The notes under the pieces were generated by a model. It had not been told where the DNA came from and made no database searches. It saw nothing but the letters and a program-made list of their open reading frames with translations. The position numbers and the translations under genes were made by a program. Positions 43,101 to 55,100 of a DNA stretch of 64,000 nucleotides are shown here, in pieces. Source of the stretch: Enchytraeus crypticus (taxonomy: Eukaryota; Annelida; Clitellata; Enchytraeida; Enchytraeidae); NCBI GenBank assembly GCA_905160935.1, contig CAJHZI010000815.1, forward strand, positions 284,001 through 348,000. The letters are read 5' to 3'. Within the stretch, counting starts at the first letter, position 1. Each line of letters opens with the position of its first letter.

Positions 43101-46100
43101 TGTCAATAATTTATGTGCTCTTTTATTGTCAATTTTGGCCATTAAGAAAGTTGTGCGTATCACGTGTGCCTGTAGTTTTGGTCAATCACTCTTTAATATA
43201 TCACTGTGTGCATAGAATGAAATTGTGTCATACACAGTAATATTAATTGTTTTTGCACTTGGCTTTTTGAACTACGCACTACTTTGTATTTTAATATAGA
43301 TTTATGTGTTTTAATTTTATTGTTTTTACTCCTTACTTTACTTGTAGTTTCCATATGATATTAAATAAAATAAATAGTTATGTGAAATTTACGTGATTCA
43401 TGAAGTATTTCGAGACAACAATTTACCTTCAGGCAATTAGTATTTAAAGTAAACTGAATTGAATAAGATTTCTTTTGTTGTGCAGCGGAAAACGAAAATT
43501 TAAAAGAAATGTAATTAAAATACTTTAGATATTGAAATGTATATATGTGATTTGTTTGATATTTATATAAATTTCACTGGCTCACTGTGTAGATCTCTTC
43601 GAAAGGTTGCAGAATTAAAATTCGATGCTACTCTCTTCCTGTTATATAGATGTGAAACGGACGTTAAACTATTCTTTCGCAATAGCATTAACTTTTAGGT
43701 TGATTTGAACACGTAGCTGATTGTTTATCTATATAAAACAGGATGAATATTCGGTGACCTACAGTACAGATGGAGGACGACATAAAGCAGTCTCGAAGAC
43801 CTCAGACTCCCTTCAGGGCTCTCAGCGTCCTCGCTACCTACAGCGGGCCCGGGTAGTGTCGGGCGGCAGCTCCCAGGGAGGCTGCGACACGGCCTCGACC
43901 AGCCTGCCCGGTGGAGGCACCCTGAGCACCCGGGGCTCGTCGAGCCTGGCTAGGCGGGTCAGGCGCACCCAGTCGATGGTGCCCGCTAGTCTGGAGAGAC
44001 GAGCGGAGGGCGGGAAGAGGCGGAGACTGGAACTGGAGGGATACCACGAAGCTGACGTCATGTTCCATGATAACCCCGCCTTCAATATCGACAAGCATCC
44101 TGTGTATGGTTAGTAGATCTTTAGTAGGCTTTTCTCGCAGAATCCGAAAAACTGAGATTAAACCAGCTGTTAATTTCATTTTGATTGAGATGCGACTAAC
44201 CCAGTTATGACAATGAATAAGCATAGTAGATATTCGGTGTCGCGGTATTGATCACATTGGTTAGTCCGAGCAATTAAGCTAAGCCACTGTTTTTAGAACG
44301 CGGCCGCTATAGAATGCAAATATGCGTTATTGCAATTAACATACTAACATTACAATCTACTATCTTCAGCACTCCAGTTCATTCAGACTGGAGAGTGGAC
44401 ATTATTTCTCACCAGTCTTCCTTTTAATTACCAACTTTAACTTTAACACTTTAACTTATTTGCGCTTTGCGCAGAGCTGCAACTGGAGCGGCAGGAAGCA
44501 AGGTTAGCTGCTGTGGTGGAGAAGGACAAACGACTCTCAGTCGACAGCGCGGCTTCGGAGGGCAAACTAAAAACTAAAGACGAGAAGAGCAAAAAACGAT
44601 CGAGTCAAGAGATAGATAGGAATAAAATTACCGGAGAAACAAATCCTAGAGACGATTCATCGAGTAAATCATCGAGTTTAACTAGGGGATTATTTGGTGG
44701 GAAGCTTTCTCTAGAGACACCCAGCGTCAAGTCATCGGGGTCCGGGTCTCCTAAGCGACGGAAGGCGAGGGGCAACCCCGAGGTCTCCCTGGACAGGCGG
44801 CCTCACTCCCGAGCAGGCGAGAGAAGCAGCTACCCCTCGAGGTTCGGCTCAGCGCCCAGGTCGAGAGGATATCAGGATAGACTGTCGTGGAACGGAGCCA
44901 GCGCTAGGTAAATATTAGTTAATTAATCAACTAATCGATGAGCAAATCAATCAATCAAACAATCGATTCATCATTTAGTCAGTCCGACGGTCGGTCTTTC
45001 GATGAATCGATCGCATCGATAATACAATGAATCAAAATCATTCATTCATTCGTTCGTTCGTGAATGACTGAGTCTGAGTAAGTGTAAGCGAGCGAACGAA
45101 CGAACAAAATAAAGAACGAACGAATGAACGAACGAATGAGTGAAAGAAAGAAATTGACTCTTTACTGAAGCACTTCAGGTACCTCTATCAAAGTGCTGGC
45201 GATTCAACAGGCCTATAGTTTGCAGATGCTACTGAGATGTCTCTGTCATAGTCTTCAGGTAAGAAAGCGGACGTTCAACATTAAATATACTGATGATTCA
45301 CGTAGACTTTGTTTATTTCAGATCTAAGTCGACGAGTAACGGGAGCGGCGGGCGCTCGAGGTCCAGTCACAGCAAGACGTCGGTCAGTCGCCTCAGCGTG
45401 GGACGCCCGCGCATGACGCCGGAGTTCGCGGCGCGGTTAGAGCGAGAGCGCGCGAACAGCGAGCGGCGCAGGACCACCAGGGACCTCGTGTTCGTCGGTC
45501 GACTTGGCAACGCCTTCACGGCCTTAAAACGCTATCCAATCACAAACGAGCATCTTCCTACAGTTTTATTTATAGTCTTGGGGGCGTTGCTGCTAGTTAT
45601 TGGCGTCATTAGAGTGGCGGCGACGTATTGGTCGCAGTATGGCAGTGACTTCTGGTCAGGATTTCTGGTTCGTTGGTTTTATTGTTTGTACGCACTGATA
45701 GAAACCCGGTGGTTTATTGCAGGCCTGCTGCATTTAGGCTAGGTTGTAGTCTTTACTAGTTCGATCTTTGGTCGTCGAGTTGCAGCCATTGCAAGCTGAT
45801 TTCCCATTCAAGAACTGTATAATATGTGAAGAACATGTGAAGTATTAATTCAATTTACGAGTATTAATTTAGAATATATTTTCCCCGTGTTGTGTCCGGG
45901 TTGTTTGAAGAATTGATCAACCGGTGACTGCACGTGTCGTAGAAAGGCGACTTAAGCACTAAGATCCATACCTAAGTCAGAAAGGGCATTCGGTTGGTGA
46001 ACGCCTATGCTCCAGAAATCGCTACAAAAATTTAAACAAATGGAAAAGTCTCAAATAGAGGATTGACTAATGGTGTTGTTTAGGACAGAGAGGATTTGAG

Positions 46101-49100
46101 ACAGTCTATTTGTATCCCGATCCTAGTTAAATTGGGATTTAAGGAAGTATGATGATGATGATGATGATGAATTTAGAATATATGAAGAATAAGTGAAGTA
46201 TTAAATGTAAATGTTAGTCGAAGATGAGGAAGGCACAGGGGTCCACCTCGTCATAAGTAGAAACCCTAGTAATAAAGGTATGTAAAAAATAACGTTATAG
46301 AGGATCCACTCGTATGTGGACATGTGGCGGTGTGGCTAGAACCAGTGGCGATGTCGGTAAGATACTCGACCGAGGATCAGTATGTGCGGGGTTCAAATCC
46401 TGGGCTCGCCCGTCACTGACATCGTTTTCGAGTGAGGAAACTGACCTTAACCTTAGCTTTACCAGCTTTACATGAAGAGGAAACGGAAGATATAGATGAG
46501 TGGAGTCGTTATATACTAGACCTGCCAGTAGTCAGTGCACTATGAGAGAGAGAGATAGAGATGTGAAGTATTAATTAAATTTTCAACTGTTAAAAAACGT
46601 TAGTTATCAAGAACTTTGGCTGTTATTGGCTGGTTCAATTTTAAAACCAAACCGGTCCCTCAAATATTCCCTTAATAGAATTTCTTGCTTAGCATTACTT
46701 CAATCTAGTGACAGAAATGCATATTATTGTATATGAAATAAAAAAGCTTTACAAAAAAAGCTTTAACCGTAAGTTAAATGTCATAATTGGAGGCGTGATG
46801 GCTTCAATATAAAGCGCTCGGAAGATTCAATATTCGCTCCCGCTACCGAAAATATATTAGCTAGCAAATGCCTTCCCACCCAGACAGCAGTAATTAACAG
46901 TAGCCTTTTCAACAATATTATTAATACTAGTAGAAAGTACGATTATTAACATATCTCTCTTTCTTAGTGCACTGCCTACTGGCAGGTCCATGGTTTATAA
47001 CGTCTCCACTCTTCTCTGTCTCCCTCTTTCCTCTTCATTTCCATATATGCATGTGTCTTTAAAACATCGAACATACCTAATATCGGCCTGTCTCTGCCTA
47101 TTTTCCTTTCCATTATACCTTCTATGACCTCTATTAATAGACCTTCCCTAATTAGGATGTGTCCTATCGAACTCTTCTTCCAGTTTCTTTATACATTTTT
47201 AATTATGAACATGTTTTTAATACATTTTTAATTAACATATATTTTTTAATAATATGATATACTTAATAGTAACTGTAGATATTTCTTTTTAAAAATCTAC
47301 TCTCAACTTGGTGCTATTTCTTACTGCACAGATGCTGGTCCTCGGTTGTTTGGGGTTCTGGCATAATAAAGACTACTTTAGTAAATTAAAAGTGAGTAAA
47401 ATTTTAATACCTTTTATTATGTTTTCACTTAGCACTAATAATGAATAATAAAAAGCTTCACCTACTAAATAGTGTACTTCTATTTTATTTCATAATACTT
47501 CTAGCAAGGCTGTACAGCTAGAACCAATTATACTTATTTGCCGTTGTATGCTAAATCGTGAACGTGCTGCTTTAAACTCATTCACTTTGACTTATTAAGA
47601 CAACTACAATTAGTTGCAAGTCACAGATCTGAATACCTCTAAAAATTCTTGATTTTCTATTCTAGACTCGGAGGCATTTTTTGTTCTCCTACATTTACAA
47701 ATGCCATTGCGCACGTATTGACTGAGTTCCCCTGCTTAGTCACAGTTCTTGTAGTTTTCATTATTTCTTCCTTCTTCTCTGTGATACATAGAATCGTTGC
47801 TTTTTGACAGAGCAATTGCAGCTAGCGCGGATTTAAGAGTAATCTTTCAACACTCTAGAAACAGCTGTTTAATCTCTAGGCAAATTGCAAATTCAAATTA
47901 CAAATCAATAACTAACTACTAATTCATTCCTGAATTGAAAATAATTGTTTATGATTTGGTGATGTTTGCAGAATACGCTGTACATAATAACGGGTTGCTT
48001 AGCATCAATATCTGTATTGGTCGCCCATGGATTCAGTCTGTTAGTTCTAGTCCCAACAATCCACACTCTCATCCATACAGGGCCTGTCTCAGATAACACA
48101 ACTCTGAGGCAGTATCTTCTAGGCAATGCTTCCTTCAGTCTAAAGAAGTCTACCTATGAGCCAGTGTGAGTTCTAATATCTTAGATTTTACTGAGTTCAT
48201 TAGGAATTAATTATATAAATAATTAACTTTATAATGTTTAATTCCTAACTTATTAGCTCCGCTAATAAAGAGTGTATAGCTCTGCGATAAATTGATATAT
48301 CGAATGTGTTAAATGATCGGTTGATTTCAACCTTCGATGTTATTACTTTATTCTGGTTGTGAGATTAAGCTGTAATAATACATGTATATTAATAATTTAT
48401 TGCTTGTCTTATAAACCCCCGCTCTTAACTTAAGCAGTGTGAATTCACTGAAGTTAGTCCACGAGATAAAAATTGAAGAATGAAACAAATGAAGGACTGG
48501 TTCATTAAGGTCCATGTAAATTTTCAGTAGTTGTCCAAAGACACTTTCCTATCGAAGATCTCTACAACTCAAGAATATTGACGAGCTATTGAACACAAAT
48601 CAGAGCACTTCTACAAGATAACTCGCGGCTTGTGGCGAGGAACCGGACGTTAAATTCTTATTGATTGATTGATTGATCGATAACTCCTCAAGTTTCCAGT
48701 TCAGTCTTTGTTAGACGATTATTGAACTAGAACAGCTCTCGATGGCGTCACTGTTAGTGAATTTAGTTATAATTAAATTTGTAACTAAAGCAATTTAAAA
48801 CTACTGCCCAATTTCTTTCAGCTGGCGGCAGATCTGTATTTCCTTTGTGATTTCTACACTAAAATAATGACAAAATTGGACTTTGGAGTCTTTTTACAAA
48901 TTATTTTTATTCTACCATTTCTTTCAGCTTCCAAGGCGGTTGGCGGCGAATCTGAAAATACTTGAATCTCTCTAACTGTAGACTAAGCCAGAGTGGTAAA
49001 ATCGCTTACCGACTTCACCACTAGCTGGAGCCAGTCGGTAAGACATTCGACCGCGAATCAGTATGTGCGGGGATCAAATCCTGGGCTCGCCCGTCACTGA

Positions 49101-52100
49101 TCGCGCTTTCGAGTGAGAAAATTGACGTTAACCTTAGCTATTTTAGCTTTTTAGGTTCTGACTTATTTTCAGTAGGGTCAAGGTAAAATCAAATGTTAGT
49201 TCCGTCACTTACATACTTTCTGGAACTGACGAGTAAGCTTTAATGTAGTTATTCGTATTGATGTTACAACAGATCTGTAGATTTGAACCTGGTGCGGCTT
49301 AACCTCGCTCTGGATGTCATATCACTTGTACTACTCGCCGTGTCTCTGCATTCTCAAACATCCACTCTCGTCGCTCTAGACAACCACTGGGAGGCGGTGT
49401 ACGACATGACCGCTAAGGTATGAATACACCGTAATATAAGACATTTCAAAAACAATAACACAATTAAACCTTCAAAAGCTGAATACCTTCTCATCAGCAC
49501 TCCACAGCAGCGTAATAAAATGTCCAGTCAACCCGTAACATTAAAAAATGTCCCCATAATACCTACAGATTCTGCACGTAACCTTTGTGTAATTTTAAAA
49601 AAAATCTAAACTTTAAAACAAATATTTTAGTAGTCTGTCGTTCTTCTTTTTTCCATATCCGTCAATTACGTAAAATTTGTAAGTCCCTTGATATCAATTC
49701 TGCCACTGTATTAACTAATGCTCTTGTCTATTCTAAACTTAATTATTGTAACTCTCTACTGATTGATCTCCCGAAGACCTCTCTAATTTGTCTCCAACAC
49801 GTCCAGTATTCTCTTTCTCTAGTCGTCTGTAATTTTAAAATGTTCAAAACCCACACTTCTTTTCTTCGTAAGAAACTGCACTGGCTTGCAGTCTCTGAAC
49901 GAATAAAATTCAATATAGCTTCCTTGACTTTCAAAGATTTAAATTATGCTAGACCATCATATCTGTCTGATCGCTTATCAATCTATCAACCCTCTCGTAG
50001 TCTTCGTTCCTCTAGTAAAAATCTTCTCACTGTACCAAACATTAAACATTAAATCTGCCATTTGCAGATTTGATGTTTTCTGTTTCCTTCATATTTTCTG
50101 GTCCGACATTATGAAACTCTCTGCCGCAAGATCTTGGTACTGGTACTTTCCGTGGCAAGCTAAAAACAATCTCTTTCCGCCATAGGTTTAAATTTGACGC
50201 GCTTGCCTTGGATCTTGGACTTGCACTGTTTTTATCTCGCTTTCTCTTGTGGTCTCTCTGTACACAGTCGTCATCGTGTGGTGCTTTGGCGCCTCATTGT
50301 GTAGAGTCTGCAAGAGACGTTCCTGACATTGCCTTATGGTGAGGAACCGGACTTTAAGTTCTTATTGATTGATTGATTATTGATGGTTTGATTGATTGTA
50401 ATAGTATTGAATAACCTGCTTCCTATGTTCTTCTTTAGTTGCGAATCACTTTGTGCAGTCAATGAATTAATTGATATATATTAGTTGCCCATTAGTATCC
50501 CGACCCTAGTAAAACTGAGATTAAAGGGAAGATGATGATGATGATGATGATATTAGTTACTCATAATGTGCATGTACTGCAGTAAGTGTGTTGAAATTTT
50601 AGAATAGCTCATCACATTAAATATCCTAGGACTTTATGATGTGCATGCTAACATATTTGTACAATCTGTCATCATGCTAACATATTTGTACAATTCCTGC
50701 CTCCGACTAAAATATGTACCTGTATGCTTCAAAATTGCAAAAATTATCATGTTAAAGAAACCTGATAAGCCAGCTGAACTAGTAACGTCATATAGACCCA
50801 TCTCGTTGTTACCTGCAATCTCTAAATTGTTTGAAAAGTTATTGTTGAAACGACTCAAACCACTGGTCAACATTCCAGATTTTCAATGTGGGTTCAGAGC
50901 CCATCACTCGACAATCGATCAACCAAATCGGTTTGGTTACATCGCGTAATCAAAGTAATCGAATGCGCGTTAGAGGAAAAAAATACTGCTCTGCAGTTTT
51001 TCTGGATGTCTCCCAGGCGTTTGACAGAGTCTGGCATCAAGGCCTCATTCATAAAATGAACAAATTATTACCACAAAACTATTGCCAACTCTTGGAATCG
51101 TTTCTATCAAATCGTAAATTCACAGTATCACATGAAGAAGCATATTCTAACCTATATGAAATTCAAGCAGGAGTGCCGCAAGGAAGTGTAATTGGTCCTC
51201 TACTGTACCTCCTCTATACAGCAGATATTCCAACAACAGAGGGTACGTTTATGGGAACTTTTGCAGACGACACTGTAATAATGGTAACTGATGCTTGTCA
51301 GTTGAAGGCTGTCAGGAATTTGCAACTTGCTCCCGATGAAGTAAGCAGATGGACAAAAGATTGGAAAATCAAACTCAATGAGACAAAATCGGTTCATGTA
51401 ACATTTGCATTGGGCCATAGGAGCAACAATATTTACACTTACCTCAATGACCTACAAGTTCCTCAGGCAGATTCAGCTAAATACCTTGGCCTACACTTGG
51501 ATGCGAGATTGAACTGGAGATACCATGTCAAACAAAAAGCTGAGCAAATCCGGCACAAACAGCGAGAAATGTATTGGCTAATTGGACGCTACTCTAAACT
51601 CAGCCTGAGCAGTAAAAGGTTGATATATCAATCAATCATCAAGCCAATTTGGACATATGGTATTCAGCTTTGGGGTTGTACAAAGCAATCAAACCGGGAC
51701 ATTATTCAAAGAACTCAAAATAACTTCCTTAGAATGATTACTAATGCTTACCGCTTTGTAACCAATCAGGAGATACATAGCGACCTGAGTATCAAAGGAA
51801 TCGATGGCGTAATCCGAGAATACTCAGCAAAACATGAGAAACGTCTGCTAAATCATACTAACGTTGAAGCCATTCAGCTGCTAGATACTACCTGTGAATT
51901 GAGACGATTGAAAGAATCAAACCTCAAGAACTCGTTTCCTAGCCACTGGGGACTGCATATCATGCAAAGACGCTTGGGAGCTGTACGCTGGTTCAGCAAA
52001 CCCGCACACGACTGGCTTAAACTAATTATGTCCACTTCAAAAATAGTGATAAATTAACAAACGTTAAGATTGCCCTAAGCATATCCGATTAAGGATGTTT

Positions 52101-55100
52101 AAAAAAAAATTCTGTAATTTCTGTAATTTTCGAATTGCTAGAATAATATTTACTTTAAGCAATTGGATTGCAAAAGGAAGATACCGACTACGGTTTAGTT
52201 GTGCAGTGAAAAGTGCATTATAAAAAGCTAACACTAATACCTCGTTTAACATCAGTTTCCTGCTCGATATCGCATCAGTGACAGAAAGATAAAGCGTAAT
52301 ATAACGAATAATCTCGTTTCGTTTTTCTGTAAGATAAAGAAAGATATCTTACAGAAAAAATTCTCTTCCAAAATCCTTTGAGAATTGATGTATTTAAGAC
52401 CATCGTGGAATTTTGCTGACATTTTATATTTCACTTGTATCTCTTCTTTTCGTTTATGATTCTGCCGTTTTGCTGCTGGAGTAAATATCACTGTTCGCAT
52501 GGTGTCGTGAGAAGGCTGGCTAAGGTGAGTAGGCTATAAGTCTGCTTACGCTATGATTACGGAAGCAGCTCTTCCACAGATATATCCCAGCTCTTCCACA
52601 GATATATCCCAGCTCTTCCACAGATATATCCCAGCTCTTCCACAGATAAATCCCAGCTCTTCCACAGATATATCCCAGCAAAATCTCTTTTTCCAATTTC
52701 GCAGTTGCTTCAGTTACGTAATCTTTCATCGAGGGCTTAATGATCTGGAAGATGACTAGCACAAATTTACCATTCGTTTTTCAGATGCCCTATATATTTC
52801 TGTGGATGAGATGATGTAGGACAGAGAGAATTAGACACAGTCTATTTGTATCCTGACCCTAGCTAAACTGTGATTCAAGGGAAGATGATGATGATTTGGC
52901 CCCTATTTATTTCTATGTTTTGATGTTGTCTTAACCTCAGAGCTTTCAGTTGCTTTTATGTGCCCACGCTTGCAGTGCGACCACAGAGGTAACCCAGCCT
53001 ACTTCAACCCACTCGAGCAGATGACTCTAGGTCAGGTCGCTACGTACGTGGGGATAGTTCAGGTGATCACGTGGGATCAGGTCAGACTACATCCGAGCAA
53101 CGTCCTCAACGACTGGCATCATCGTGGCTCTCCCATATGGTCCGGAGCTCTGGTATGTGCCTCTACCTTAGGGCAGGGGATATGGCGTAACTGTTAGAGT
53201 GTTCGCCTCGGATACAAGTGGCCTGGGTTCAAAGCTCAGGTCGTGTCACGTAATGATGGATATCCCCTTCGGCCCATGGAAGGTTAATCTTGTATCGGAG
53301 CTTGCTGCCGATTGGCGCTATCAATAGCAAAGATATGATTAACCGTGGAAAGGATTAATAATAACATGCCAGGAACCTGTAAAAATGACACGAGTTGCCT
53401 AACGGCTTAAATATGTGGCATTAAAATTGATAGATATCAGCATGGCTGATCATTTCACAAAGATGTGTGCTATTATGATTTTGTTTTTGCTAGAAAAATA
53501 TAATTTTAACTCAGTTTCAAAATATGCACTTGATGTAGGTGCTGACACAGCTGAGCTTCAGCTTAATGGTTACTAAAGGCTGTAAATTTTGCACCAGTTG
53601 CCAAGAGCCCTGTTGATAGCACTCTTGCTCAATAGTTAAGAAGCCATGGCTTCCAAATCTTGCATATAATCTCTGGCAGTACGGATACTGAAACGAACGT
53701 TAACTAGAGTTTGTCTTAAGTATATTTATATATTTATATATTTATATATTTAGTTGTCTAGTTGTTTTAGCTTGTAGAAAACTACTTGAAAATCAGTTTA
53801 AGTTTGTTTAAAAGTTTTATTTAGCCCGATAGAAAATCTGAATCGAAACCTTCTGTTAAATAATTCATGTTGGTAGATTGCGTATTGTAAATAATGCAGT
53901 GATCATTGTACCCGGTGCAAGCAGTTAATAGTTCAAAACTAAAAGATAGTTTCTTCACTGAACGAGATTTGACTTTACCTTTCACAATTTAAATTCTAAT
54001 ATCGTGCTTGTACAAGTGTGAGTTGGCTAAAGCTATTAGACAATTATGTTTAGTCAACTTATAAAAAATGTTACTCGGTTTCACAAACGTCAGCTTCTCA
54101 TTAAAGTTTCTTGGTTCGTCTGACCTTTGTCCATTCTAAAGACATATGTCAAAAATTTGAAGTCTGATGTTATATTAAGATTTCAATTTTCTATTTCTTT
54201 TATATTCTCAATGTCATAGTACATGTAATTCAACAAAATATGATACTATCAAACTAAATAACATGTTTTTAAATATTTTATAATAAATTTTTAAATATCA
54301 AAGATTTTCATATTGTATCATCCATATTCCATATTGGTAGTTTAATATTCTATTTTATAGAATGTTTTTAAACAATTCTTTGAAATCAAAGAATAAATAA
54401 GACATTTTAAGACATGACAATATTCTCGTTGAGATTGAACGTGCTGGTGTTCGCACACGTTGCAGACGATCCTCGCCGGGCTGACGAGCACGCTGTACGG
54501 CAAGAGATCAGACCTGCAGCTCCTGGGGGTGATCGCTATAGTCCTGGAGGTTCTCTCTCTCGTCGCCAGCATCGTGGCTGTTGTCTTCAGCACCGCCAGT
54601 CTCGCCGCAGCCCTACGTGAGTGATATAATACTTCCATCATACTTCTTGTTTAACCCTCATACGTGTGGTTCAACCCATCATACTTCTGGTTTAACATAT
54701 CATACTTCTGATTCAACCCATCATTCTTCTGGTTTAACCCAGCATACTTCTGGTTCAACCCATCATTCTTCTGGTTCAATCCAGCATACTTCTGGTTCAG
54801 CCCATCATACTTCTGCTTCAGCCCATTATACTTATGGTTCAACCCATCATTCTTCTGGTTCAACCCATCATACTTGTGGTTCAATCCATCATTCTTCTGG
54901 TTCAGCCCATCATACTTCTGATTCAACCCATCATTCTTCTGGTTTAACCCAGCATACTTCTGGTTCAAACCATCATATTTCTGGTTCAACCCATCATACT
55001 TCTGGTTCAGCCAATCATACTTCTTCTTCAACTCATCATACTTTTGGTTCAACCCATCATACTTCTTCTTCAACCCATCATACTTCTGTTTTGCTAGAGT

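Noticed and set aside
53165-53245. Possible functional tRNA gene
   Set aside because: A- and B-box-like motifs are present but the acceptor stem cannot pair and the family-2 SINE tail follows, so it is a SINE.
54651-55073. 140-codon Asn/Gln/Lys-rich minus frame resembling a coiled coil
   Set aside because: Antisense of the 21-bp intronic minisatellite; no gene context.
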